From NCBI GenBank assembly GCA_022842185.1, contig JALHQB010000003.1:5297-69296 (forward strand): 64,000 bases of DNA, in the 5' to 3' direction. The notes beneath the pieces are model-generated. The model ran no database searches, was not told where the DNA came from, and saw only the letters and a program-made list of their open reading frames with translations. This document shows, piece after piece, positions 51,709 through 60,104 of this stretch (the first letter of the stretch is position 1; each line of letters opens with the position of its first letter). Origin of the DNA: Acetobacteraceae bacterium (lineage in GTDB: Bacteria; Pseudomonadota; Alphaproteobacteria; Acetobacterales; Acetobacteraceae). The translations under genes and the position numbers were made by a program.

Positions 51709-53434
51709 TCGCCATAAACGGGCGTCTTCGCAACCATCGCGCAGTCCCGGCGCGCGACGGTGCGCGATCTACACCCGCAAATCCTCCGAGGATGGACTGG
51801 ATCAGTCCTTCAACAGCCTCGATGCTCAGCGAGAGGCCTGTGAGGCCTATGCGGCCAGCCAGCGCCATGAGGGTTGGGTCCTGCTCCCCACCCAATACGA
51901 CGATGGCGGGCTCTCCGGTGGCAGCCTCGAGCGGCCTGCCCTGCAACGCCTGCTGTCCGACATCCGTGCCGGCAAGGTCGACCTGGTGCTGGTGTACAAG
52001 GTCGATCGCCTGACACGATCCCTTCCCGACTTCGCCCGCATCGTCGAGGTGTTCGATGAACACGATGCTTCGTTCGTGTCCGTCACACAGCACTTCAATA
52101 CCACCACCAGCATGGGCCGTCTTACTTTGAACATGCTGCTGTCCTTCGCGCAGTTCGAGCGCGAGGTGGCCGGCGAGCGCATCCGCGACAAGATTGCAGC
52201 CTCCAAGCGAAAGGGCATGTGGATGGGCGGATCGATCCCGCTCGGCTACCAGGTGCGCGATCGCAAGCTGATCGTGGATGAGACTGAGGCCGAGATGGTG
52301 CGGCATGTCTTCCGCACCTATTGCGAGCTTGGCTCCGTGCGATTGCTGGAGTCTCGACTTGCCGCGGAAGATGTCACGAGCAAATCGGGACGCCGCCTCG
52401 TGCACGGTGCATTGTCGCACATGCTGCACAACCGCACCTACCGCGGCGAGGTCACCCATAAGGGCCACGTCTATGTCGGTGAGCACACCGCCATCGTCGA
52501 TGCGCCCCTCTGGGATGCGGTGCAGAGCCTGCTGGCCGAGAACCGCGCCGATCGTGCCTCAGGTAGTAAAGCCGATCATCCCAGCCTCCTCGCGGGGCTG
52601 GCGTATGATGGGGATGGCGAGACACGCCTTTCTCCAACCCATGCCGTGAAGGCCGGCAAGCGATACCGCTACTACGTCTCGCGAACGCTGGTCACCGCCA
52701 CCCGATCATCCTCACCCGACGGCCGTCGCGTTCCTGCCAACGATCTCGAGCAGCTGGTGATCGGACAGGTGCGGCGGTTTCTGACTGACGAAGCGGCCCT
52801 GTTCGCAGCGCTGGATCGGACCATCCCGGGCATCGCGGAACGTCGGAAGGTGTTGGATCAGGCATTCCGGCTTGCCCGGGACTGGCCGAAACTGGCCGCC
52901 GCCGAAGCGCGGCGCATCCTGCTTGGCCTGCTGGTGCGTATCTCGCTGCACCCCGATCGGATCGAGTTGCACCTGCGACCCGATCACTTGCCGAAGGTCT
53001 TGTCCGGCTCGGCGCGCCACGGTTCGCTCGATGCGCTGCCCGACGAGATGATAGGATCCCCGCTCATCCTGTCCGTATCGGTAGCGCTGCGTCGCGCTGG
53101 CAAGGAGATGGCGATGGTGTTGGAGACAGACCCAGCGGCTGCGCCAACGGCCGACGCCACGCTGCTCCGATTGATCCTGCGGGCGCGCGCGATGTGGGAG
53201 AAGGTCCAGCGCAGCGAGGTGGCGGGCCTCAGCGAGCTTGCCACTCAGGAAGGCGTAAGCGGCTCCTATGCTTCGCGCATCATCCGGCTGGCCTTCCTCG
53301 CGCCGGACATCCTCTCGGCAATCATGGAAGGCCGCCAGCCCAAGGAGCTGACCGCCGTTCGGCTGCTGCAGGAATGCTGCAGGGGCCTGCCGGTCGAGTG
53401 GCAACAGCAGCGGTCCGTGCTCGGCTTTAGCTGA
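51701..53434 (+). CDS. Serine recombinase with fused C-terminal HTH (module B)
   Basis: A 577-residue near-twin of the module A enzyme, with Ser28 in 'AIYTRKSS', 'KVDRLTRSLPDF' and 'FAQFEREVAGERIRDK'. Differences cluster in the recombinase domain near residues 215-235 ('ELGSVRLLESRLAAEDVTSKSG' against 'DLGSVRLLQARLASEGVASKSG') and just before the HTH domain. The C-terminal domain 'GLSELATQEGVSGSYASRIIRLAFLAPDILSAIMEG' is intact. It is the recombinase nearest to the repeat and tRNA-Gln and is the best candidate for the enzyme that integrated the proposed 40-kb element. No zinc-ribbon cysteines. Confidence 0.9.
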   Translation: MADRHKRASSQPSRSPGARRCAIYTRKSSEDGLDQSFNSLDAQREACEAYAASQRHEGWVLLPTQYDDGGLSGGSLERPALQRLLSDIRAGKVDLVLVYKVDRLTRSLPDFARIVEVFDEHDASFVSVTQHFNTTTSMGRLTLNMLLSFAQFEREVAGERIRDKIAASKRKGMWMGGSIPLGYQVRDRKLIVDETEAEMVRHVFRTYCELGSVRLLESRLAAEDVTSKSGRRLVHGALSHMLHNRTYRGEVTHKGHVYVGEHTAIVDAPLWDAVQSLLAENRADRASGSKADHPSLLAGLAYDGDGETRLSPTHAVKAGKRYRYYVSRTLVTATRSSSPDGRRVPANDLEQLVIGQVRRFLTDEAALFAALDRTIPGIAERRKVLDQAFRLARDWPKLAAAEARRILLGLLVRISLHPDRIELHLRPDHLPKVLSGSARHGSLDALPDEMIGSPLILSVSVALRRAGKEMAMVLETDPAAAPTADATLLRLILRARAMWEKVQRSEVAGLSELATQEGVSGSYASRIIRLAFLAPDILSAIMEGRQPKELTAVRLLQECCRGLPVEWQQQRSVLGFS

Positions 53435-53721
53435 GCATCGCCAAACCCACGATTTCGGCGGGAACCGGCCTCATACCGAATGGCGCATGCTGGCACCTGC
53501 TTCAGCCGCTGGTCATCCTCGCCGCCGCCCCTGCCTACCATCGGGTTGGCCACATGAAAAACTCGTACTGCCAAAAGGGCCTGGAGAGACACCGGCCGGG
53601 ATAGAGGCGGGAAACGCGGACCAGTGGCGTCTCTGCGACTCGCCCCCAGGACGCCATCTGCGTGAGACCGCGGAATTCCGGGCATGTTACGGCGATACAC
53701 GCACGGACCTCAAATTGTTCG
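53435..53721. other. Right-end region of module B, no gene
   Basis: Homologous to 13454-13740, with the 'aactcgtactgccaaaa' block at about 53558 and the conserved 'gcgtctctgcgactcgcc' before the repeat. It behaves as the element's right arm. No ORF of note. Confidence 0.55.
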
Positions 53722-53744
53722 ATATCAATGACTTAACATGGTTG
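53722..53744. repeat. 23-bp attachment-like direct repeat, copy 2
   Basis: Identical to 13741-13763. It forms the right limit of the proposed 40-kb island B and the left limit of the first 503-bp unit. Confidence 0.75.
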
Positions 53745-54247
53745 ACCACACAGAAGATCGAACTTCCGAATAGCATCCCTAACGCCCCGCATAACCCACG
53801 GGAATCACGGGATAATTTTGCGGCGTTTGCAGGAGAGACGGCCAACAGTACGGCAATGTGGTCACGTCCTTTGTCCACAGTCGGTGCCACAGTTGCTCCA
53901 CCATCTGCTCCAACTCAGCGCATTGGGATCCCATTACCGTTCGATATCACTGAACTCACGGGCGTCGCAGATGCCCATCGTTGTGAAAGGAGTTGTCGGC
54001 ATGAAGCGCACTTCCCGGATCGAAAGCCGATGCAATCGCCTGCCCTCAAACGGCTGCAACAAAACTCGTACTGCCAAAACGGCCTGGAGAGACGCGGGCC
54101 CAAGTGGAGCCGGAAAACTGGGACCGCGTGCGTCTCTGCGAAGTCGTGTGGCGATACCATCCGCGCGAAGCCGCGGTCTTCCGCGGGCTTCCCGGCAGGG
54201 CCTGAGAAAACAGAAAATCGTTCAATATCAATGACTTAACATGGTTG
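53745..54247. repeat. 503-bp tandem unit 1
   Basis: Almost identical to 54248-54750. It starts directly after repeat copy 2 and ends with repeat copy 3 (54225-54247). The last ~190 bp are an element right end ('aactcgtactgccaaaa' block, then the repeat), and the first part contains 'gtttgcagg' like the left end after 13763. It therefore looks like an element reduced to its two ends. The 138-codon frames inside both units are the same, but they lack recognisable protein features. Confidence 0.7.
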
Positions 54248-54750
54248 ACCTCACAGAAGATCGAACTTCCGAATAGCATCCCTAACGCCCCGCATAACCC
54301 ACGGAAATCACGGGATAATTTTGCGGCGTTTGCAGGAGAGACGGCCAACAGTACGGCAATGTGGTCACGTCCTTTGTCCACAGTCGGTGCCACAGTTGCT
54401 CCACCATCTGCTCCAACTCAGCGCATTGGGATCCCATTACCGTTCGATATCACTGAACTCACGGGCGTCGCAGATGCCCATCGTTGTGAAAGGAGTTGTC
54501 GGCATGAAGCGCACTTCCCGGATCGAAAGCCGATGCAATCGCCTGCCCTCAAACGGCTGCAACAAAACTCGTACTGCCAAAACGGCCTGGAGAGACGCGG
54601 GCCCAAGTGGAGCCGGAAAACTGGGACCGCGTGCGTCTCTGCGAAGTCGTGTGGCGATACCATCCGCGCGAAGCCGCGGTCTTCCGCGGGCTTCCCGGCA
54701 GGGCCTGAGAAAACAGAAAATCGTTCAATATCAATGACTTAACATGGTTG
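54248..54750. repeat. 503-bp tandem unit 2, ending in tRNA-Gln
   Basis: Second copy of the unit, differing from unit 1 by only a few bases near its left end (for example GGAAATC for GGGAATC). Its terminal 23-bp repeat copy 4 (54728-54750) shares its last six bases with the tRNA-Gln 3' end. This junction reveals the target site used by the whole array. Confidence 0.7.
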
Positions 54751-54819
54751 GGGCGGGAGGGATCGAACCTCCGAATGGCGGTACCAAAAACCGCTGCCTT
54801 ACCGCTTGGCTACGCCCCA
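54745..54819 (-). tRNA. tRNA-Gln (anticodon TTG)
   Basis: Read on the minus strand, the gene folds fully: acceptor TGGGGCG/CGCCCCA, D-arm with 'AGCGGTAAGG', anticodon stem GCGGT/ACCGC around loop TTTTGGT (anticodon TTG, Gln), T-arm GGAGG-TTCGATC-CCTCC, discriminator A and encoded CCA (54745-54747). It is the integration target of the repeat array on its left; integration at its 3' end keeps the gene intact. Confidence 0.95.
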
Positions 54820-55007
54820 CCAAGCCCGAAACCCTGCATCCGTCGCCACCGGCGGCCGCACGCCAAAGCCAAAGCAGATCCCCGCGCGCCGCACACATCG
54901 CGCGGCCGCAGCGGGGCCATCGGCAAAACCGGGCCGATCACCCGCCTTATGGTTGACCCGCGCGGGCGGCGCAAGCGGCCCTCGCAGCGAGGATGAAGGG
55001 GCTTGTC

Positions 55008-55595
55008 CTATCCCTGCGCAGACGCATTCGCCCAGCGTCCGATCGCCGCCCGTTCGCGCGGCAATTCGAACCAAAGGCAGGGTTCGTCCCGCCCCCGCGC
55101 CGGGCACCAGATGCGACCAGGGCCAATGGGATCCATCCCCAGAAACCGCGCCACCGCCAGGGACGGCGCATTGTCCGACTGCACCGCGGCGCGCATCCGC
55201 GCCACGTCCATCAGCGCGAAGGCTTCCCGCAGCACCGCCGGTGCGGCCTCCCGCATATACCCTTGACCCTGATACGCCTCACCCAACCAGTAGGTGAGCA
55301 GCGCCGTCGCGTGATCACCCGGCGCACGCGACGCACTGATCCATCCCAACACTTCGCCATCGGCCCGGCGCTCGATGACCAGCGGCAGGGATCGTCGCTC
55401 CGTCGCCGCCATGCGCACCCCCGCGATGCGGTCTGCCGCCATCAGCGGCGTATAGGGCACCGGCCATGATGCCAGGCGCCGGCTGACCGCCTCGCTCATC
55501 AGCGCCGCCAGGGCCTCGGCATCGCGGGGTTCGGCGCAGCGCAGCCACAGCCGCTCCGTGCAAACGGGCGGAAGAGGAGATTTATCCACAACCAT
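55008..55595 (-). CDS. GNAT-family (RimJ/RimL-like) N-acetyltransferase
   Basis: A 195-residue acetyltransferase. 'CTERLWLRCAEPRDAEALAALM' is the typical RimJ/RimL opening, 'LLTYWLGEAYQGQGYMREAAPAVLREAFALM' holds the acetyl-CoA-binding Q/R-x-x-G-x-G/A motif (here QGQGYM), and 'RMRAAVQSDNAPSLAVARFLGM' is motif B. Substrate unknown (protein N-terminus or a small amine). It lies 18 bp after the aldehyde dehydrogenase on the same strand and may be its last operon member. It is the first chromosomal-looking gene beyond tRNA-Gln. Confidence 0.87.
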   Translation of the reverse strand: MVVDKSPLPPVCTERLWLRCAEPRDAEALAALMSEAVSRRLASWPVPYTPLMAADRIAGVRMAATERRSLPLVIERRADGEVLGWISASRAPGDHATALLTYWLGEAYQGQGYMREAAPAVLREAFALMDVARMRAAVQSDNAPSLAVARFLGMDPIGPGRIWCPARGRDEPCLWFELPRERAAIGRWANASAQG

Positions 55596-55613
55596 GACGG
55601 GAGAATGCCTCGT

Positions 55614-56960
55614 TCAGACCTGTCGTACCAGCATCTTCAGAATGCGCTCCGCCATCGCTCCCCGCGGCGGGTCGAACAGCCGTGCCAGGCTGAAGCGCGC
55701 GTGATGAACCCGCGCGCGCAGATTGGACAGGCCGCGGAAGCCCTCCTCCCCATGCGTCCGCCCCTGCCCCGACGCACCGATGCCGCCGAAGGAAAGGTCG
55801 GAAAACCCGACATGCTCGACGCACCGCCCGGCCACGATCGCCCCGGATCGCGTCGCGGCCGCGATCGCGGCTTCCTCCGCCGCATCCGCGCCGAACAGAT
55901 AGATCACCAGCGGCGCGGGCCGGTCCGCGATCCACCGGTTCGCTTCGGCGACGTCGTCGCATACCACCACCGGCAGGATCGGGCCGAAGATCTCCTCCCG
56001 CAGCAGCGGATGGTCATCCGGTGCCTCGGCGAGTGACGCCGCGCGCCGCAGCCCCGGCCCGTCCGCGGCCAGCGGCGTCAGCACGGCACCGGCCGAAAGG
56101 CGGTCGAGCCGCGCACCCTGAGCCTCGCTGACAATGGCGGTCTCGGGCACCGCGTCGCCGGCCGCGCGGCATGCGGCGTCGAAGGCGGCACGGCTGTGGC
56201 CGACCAGCAGCACGGTATCGGCCGCCACGCAGGTCTGCCCGGCATTCAGCAGCTTGCCTTGCAGGATCGCCCTCGCCGCCCCCGGCAGGTCGGCGCCCGG
56301 CAGTACGATGGCGGGGCATTTGCCGCCGAGTTCCAGCGTCACCGGCACCAGGTTCGCCGCCGCCGCACGCGCCACCGCGCGGCCCGTTTCGGTGCCGCCC
56401 GTGAACACCAAATGGTCCCAACGCTGGGCCGCGAAATCCGCTGCCACCGCCGCATCGCCCGTCACGGTCAGCGCCACGTCGCCCCCGAACGCCGCTGCCA
56501 GGATGTCTCCGATCAGCGCCGCGCAGCGCGGCGTGTGTTCGGACGGTTTCACCACGATGCGATTGCCGGCCGCGATGGCGTCGATCGCCGGCGCGAAGGA
56601 CAGTTGGAAGGGGTAGTTCCACGGGCTCATGATGCCGATCACGCCCTTCGGGACGGGCTCGACACGCGCCCGGCTCGGCCAGGAATGGAATGGCACCGCT
56701 GCCCGCCGGGGCTTCGCCCAGCGGCGCAGGTGGCGGCGCGCATGCAGCGCCGATTCGGCGATGAGAACCACGTCGGCGAGCATCGTCTCGACCCGCGACC
56801 GGCCGCCGAAATCGGCATCGGCGGCGGCGGCGATGTCCTCGGCGCGGCGGTTCACCTCGGCGGCCAGGCGCGCGAGCAGGTCGCGCCGGCGGGCAAGGTC
56901 CAGGACGCCGTCACGGGCCTCGGCGGCGCGCAGGGTCGTCAAGGCCTGGCCCGGGGTCAT
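55614..56960 (-). CDS. Aldehyde dehydrogenase (probable C30-carotenoid aldehyde oxidation)
   Basis: A 448-residue coniferyl-type aldehyde dehydrogenase. Glu210 in 'LELGGKCPAIV' and catalytic Cys244 in 'NAGQTCVAAD' are 34 residues apart, as expected. 'IMSPWNYPFQLSFAPAIDAIAAGNRIVVKPSEHTP' in pieces is the NAD site. Beside squalene-synthesis and CrtN/CrtQ-like genes it probably converts a diapocarotenal to the acid, the AldH step of staphyloxanthin-type pathways. A longer frame reaching 57233 runs through an intergenic repeat and is rejected; MTPGQALTTL at 56960 is the family-like start. A general aldehyde detoxifier is the alternative. Confidence 0.82.
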   Translation of the reverse strand: MTPGQALTTLRAAEARDGVLDLARRRDLLARLAAEVNRRAEDIAAAADADFGGRSRVETMLADVVLIAESALHARRHLRRWAKPRRAAVPFHSWPSRARVEPVPKGVIGIMSPWNYPFQLSFAPAIDAIAAGNRIVVKPSEHTPRCAALIGDILAAAFGGDVALTVTGDAAVAADFAAQRWDHLVFTGGTETGRAVARAAAANLVPVTLELGGKCPAIVLPGADLPGAARAILQGKLLNAGQTCVAADTVLLVGHSRAAFDAACRAAGDAVPETAIVSEAQGARLDRLSAGAVLTPLAADGPGLRRAASLAEAPDDHPLLREEIFGPILPVVVCDDVAEANRWIADRPAPLVIYLFGADAAEEAAIAAATRSGAIVAGRCVEHVGFSDLSFGGIGASGQGRTHGEEGFRGLSNLRARVHHARFSLARLFDPPRGAMAERILKMLVRQV

Positions 56961-56969
56961 GCGGTTGAA

Positions 56970-57208
56970 CCGGAGAGGGCTTTGCCCTCTCCGGACCTCA
57001 CCCACCAAAGGCTTAAGGCCTTTGGAAACCTCAATTTTGGTACACGCCCTGGGCGGTCGCCCATAGAGGTATTGCTGGCCTCTGACCATGCGAGCGCGCC
57101 CGGCGACATAGCGCCAAACATCCGCGGTCCAGGGACCCGCTGGTCCCTGGCGGGGAGGCTTGGAGGGGCAGCGCCCCTCCAATCTTCGCGCCGATGGGGC
57201 GCTGCCCC
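56970..57208. repeat. Structured intergenic repeat, copy 1
   Basis: A perfect hairpin CCGGAGAGGGC-TTT-GCCCTCTCCGG (56970-56994) is followed by a 208-bp block (57001-57208) that recurs at 62096-62303 without net gaps. The block contains further stems, such as CCAGGGACC/GGTCCCTGG and TTGGAGGGGC/GCCCCTCCAA. It lies between hpnE and the aldehyde dehydrogenase gene. Confidence 0.7.
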
Positions 57209-57243
57209 TCCAACCTGCTTTCTGCGCCGCCACGCCACCGCAA

Positions 57244-58470
57244 TCATCCCGCCCGCCTCCGCCCCATCACCTGCGCCGCCGCCTCGCCCGATAGCGCCGC
57301 CGCCTCGATCGTCGCCGGCAGCCCCGCCCAGGTCCAATCCCCAGCGAGTGCCAGGTTCCGCAACGGCTGGCGCGGCGCGACCGGCGGCACGCCGACGCCA
57401 TGCCGTGGCGTCGCCCGGCGTTCCTTCACCGCCCGGCAGGCGGGTGTCACATCGGGCCAGACGCCAGGCAGCCCGAAGGCGCGCACGGCCGCGGTGATCT
57501 CGGTCCAGGCGCGCGGCGCCAGCGTCTCGACCGCGTCATCGGCTTCGGCATCGGCGGCGCTGACGGTCACGCTGACGCCGGTGGGCCGCACCAGGACCCA
57601 CTGCACCAACCCGCCAAGCACGCCGAGGAAGCGCACAGGCCCCGCGCCGGGATGATCGAAATGCAGGTTGAGAATGGGCGCATGGCGTTCGGGCACGCGC
57701 AGCCCGGTGATCAACCGCGCCGCTTCCCACGGCGGCACGGCGAGGATCACTGCATCGGCGGCGTCCAGCGTCAGCGTTTCCTCGGCCAGATGCAGTGCGA
57801 CGGCGCGGCCCTCGGCGGTGGTCAGCGCGCGCAGCCGGGCGCCGAAACGGACCGTCGCGCCGGCGTCGCGCAGCGCGGCGAGTGCGGGCGCCACCAGCCC
57901 CGGCCCCAAGCCTTCGCGCTCGACCAGCAGCCGCGCCGCGCCCGCGCCGCGAAGCCGCCGCAGCACCTGGCCGAGCCGCGCGGAGGATGCCTCCGCGACC
58001 GGCGTGTTCAGGGCGGCGACCGTCAGGGGTTCGACGAAACCGCGCAGCAGTGCCGGGTGCTTCGCCATCACCTCGGCGACCGGCCGATCCGTGATCCCGG
58101 CCGCCATGCCGGCCAGCGCCACGACACCGCCCAGCGTCAGCCCTGGCGGACGCCGGGCCGGGTCGCGCCAGGCGAGCGGCGCGGCCGCGATGCGCCTCGC
58201 CGATCCGTCCGCCACGTCGAACAGCGGCAGCCCGTCCGGTTCGGGTTCCACCCACCCGTCCCGCGCGCCAATGGCATCCAGGAAGCGCAGCGCCGCGTGG
58301 TTCGCCCCCATCAGGGCATGCGTGCCATTGTCGGTCCCATCGGGCAGCGCCCGACAACGCCCGCCCGCGACCGGCGCGGCTTCGTGCAGCGTCACCGCAT
58401 GTCCGGCGCGGGCAAGCGCCAGCGCGGCGACCAGCCCGGCAATGCCGGCGCCGACGACATGCAGCGTCAT
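57244..58470 (-). CDS. hpnE: HpnE squalene-forming FAD oxidoreductase
   Basis: A 408-residue flavoprotein starting MTLHVVGAGIAGLVAALALA, with the GxGxxG FAD site at residues 6-11 and 'EAAPVAGGRC'. 'GTHALMGANHAALRFLDAIG' and the end 'RNLALAGDWTWAGLPATIEAAALSGEAAAQ' match the HpnE (squalene-associated FAD desaturase) family. HpnE reduces hydroxysqualene to squalene, the last of three steps begun by HpnD and HpnC. ATG overlaps the stop of the hpnCD gene (ATGA), so product and substrate enzymes are co-translated. Squalene would then feed hopanoids or C30 carotenoids. Confidence 0.9.
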   Translation of the reverse strand: MTLHVVGAGIAGLVAALALARAGHAVTLHEAAPVAGGRCRALPDGTDNGTHALMGANHAALRFLDAIGARDGWVEPEPDGLPLFDVADGSARRIAAAPLAWRDPARRPPGLTLGGVVALAGMAAGITDRPVAEVMAKHPALLRGFVEPLTVAALNTPVAEASSARLGQVLRRLRGAGAARLLVEREGLGPGLVAPALAALRDAGATVRFGARLRALTTAEGRAVALHLAEETLTLDAADAVILAVPPWEAARLITGLRVPERHAPILNLHFDHPGAGPVRFLGVLGGLVQWVLVRPTGVSVTVSAADAEADDAVETLAPRAWTEITAAVRAFGLPGVWPDVTPACRAVKERRATPRHGVGVPPVAPRQPLRNLALAGDWTWAGLPATIEAAALSGEAAAQVMGRRRAG

Positions 58471-60104
58471 CGCGTGCCGATGGGCGCGAGGCGCAGCGCG
58501 AAGGCCGCCATGCGCGCCTTCTCCGCGCGCGTCAGCCGGGGGCGCGGGCGCGGCGGCGCGAAGCCGCGCGCGACCAACCGATCGAACAGCCGGCGGTAAC
58601 CCCACATCATGATGCGCGCGGGCAGCAACGCGCGGGTGTCAAAGCGGCGCAACTCCGTCTCAGCCTCGGCGAAGCCGGCCAGCGCCTGATCGGTAAGCAC
58701 CTGCGCGACGGAGGCGATGGCGGGCACCGCGATCATCCGCTGCGCAGGCCCATCCGCGATGCCATGCGCGGCCAACAGGTCGAGCGGCAGATAGACGCGG
58801 TCGCGCGTCGCATCCTCATCGATGTCGCGCAGGATGTTCACCAGCTGCAGCGTACGGCCCAGTGCGAGGCCGAACTCCACCGCCTCCGGCGCCCCGAAGA
58901 TGCGCACCGCCATCGCGCCCACGCTGCCGGCCACGCGGCGGCAATACTGGTCGAGCGCTGCGGCATCGGCGATGCGCAGAATGGGTGCTGCGTCGGTGCG
59001 CATGCCCGCGATCATCGCCTCGCATTCCGCGACAGGCAGGCCGTAGGCGTCGCGCGCGCGGGCCAACTCGCGCGAGACGGCGCAATCCGGCCGGACGATC
59101 TTGGCCGACCAGGCATCAAGGCAGCGCTGCTTCTCGGCATCGGGCAGCGCGCCGTCCGCGATGTCGTCCACCACGCGGCAGAAGGCATAGACCGCCCACA
59201 GCGCGCGACGGCGGTCACCACGCAGCGCCGCCATGCCCCGGGTGAAGGACGACCCCGCGGCGGCGACGCGCGCCCGCACCAGCGCCGCATCGGATGGTCC
59301 TCGGAACGGCGCGGCGACGAAGCCGCGGACAGCGTCGGCCTTGGTCAGCGCGACGCGACCGGTCACGGGGTCGGCCGCCCGCAGCCGCGCCAGCAACCGC
59401 CGCGCCATCGCCATGGTCACGGTCGCTTCCATCGCCAAGCGGCGCGACGCCACCAGCCGCGGCAAGGCGGCCGCGGCATCGAGCCGTTCCGCGACACGAT
59501 CAAGCGCCGCATCGAGCACGTCCCGACGCCGCGCGGCATTGGCCGGGTCGAAGAAGGCAGCCTCGCCACCGGCCAGCGTCATCCAGGGTTCCGGCAGATA
59601 GACACGATCAAGCGCGTCACGATCCCCCACCAGATCCTGCAGGTGGTTCAGAATCTGCAACGCGGTGCAAAGCGCATCCGATGCGGCCAGCGCTTCGGCT
59701 GCGGTCTCGCCATGCAATCGCAGCAGGAAGCGTCCCACCGGATTGGCCGAGGCCGCGCAGTAGCTCTCCAGCGCCGCCCAATCCGCGTAGCGGCGCTGTG
59801 TCGCATCCTGGCGGAACGCATCGAGCATGCGCCGCGCTTCCATCGTGCCGGCGCCGCTGGCGTGCAGCGGCCGCGCGGCGGGCTCGGCCGTCGCGGGATC
59901 ATCCAGCGCGGCCTCCAGCGCATTGAGGCGGGCGAGCTTTTCAGCGGGCGCGAGCGTCGCACTGTCGGCGATGTCGTCGGCGGTGCGCACGAAGCGGTAG
60001 AAGCCAAGCACCTTCGGCCGCAGCGCGGCGGCGATGAGGCGCGACGCGACCGGGAAATTCTCGCTGCCCGCATCGCGGGTCGGGGAGCCGGCCGCCAGCG
60101 TCAC
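58467..60104 (-). CDS. hpnCD: HpnC-HpnD fusion: hydroxysqualene synthase plus presqualene diphosphate synthase
   Basis: A 545-residue single frame containing two trans-isoprenyl synthase domains. Residues ~1-265 are HpnC-like ('ENFPVASRLIAAALRPKVLGFYRFVRTADDIAD', Asp-rich motif at 43-47). Residues ~280-545 are HpnD-like ('SSFTRGMAALRGDRRRALWAVYAFCRVVDDIADG', with 'LGRTLQLVNILRDIDEDATRDRVYLP' as second Asp motif). HpnD makes presqualene diphosphate and HpnC converts it to hydroxysqualene. These are normally separate genes; here no stop separates them. GTG start overlaps the glycosyltransferase stop (GTGA). Whether the chain is cleaved or works as one protein is unknown. Confidence 0.88.
   Translation of the reverse strand: MTLAAGSPTRDAGSENFPVASRLIAAALRPKVLGFYRFVRTADDIADSATLAPAEKLARLNALEAALDDPATAEPAARPLHASGAGTMEARRMLDAFRQDATQRRYADWAALESYCAASANPVGRFLLRLHGETAAEALAASDALCTALQILNHLQDLVGDRDALDRVYLPEPWMTLAGGEAAFFDPANAARRRDVLDAALDRVAERLDAAAALPRLVASRRLAMEATVTMAMARRLLARLRAADPVTGRVALTKADAVRGFVAAPFRGPSDAALVRARVAAAGSSFTRGMAALRGDRRRALWAVYAFCRVVDDIADGALPDAEKQRCLDAWSAKIVRPDCAVSRELARARDAYGLPVAECEAMIAGMRTDAAPILRIADAAALDQYCRRVAGSVGAMAVRIFGAPEAVEFGLALGRTLQLVNILRDIDEDATRDRVYLPLDLLAAHGIADGPAQRMIAVPAIASVAQVLTDQALAGFAEAETELRRFDTRALLPARIMMWGYRRLFDRLVARGFAPPRPRPRLTRAEKARMAAFALRLAPIGTR

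Noticed and set aside
53818..54737. Two identical 138-codon frames in the 503-bp tandem units
   Set aside because: Identity follows from the DNA repeat. The frames cross the right-arm block and the attachment repeat, and the translated sequence has no protein-like domain.
56961..57233. N-terminal extension of the aldehyde dehydrogenase frame
   Set aside because: The added 91 codons translate the 208-bp intergenic repeat, which is also found at 62096 outside any gene. The family-like start is at 56960.
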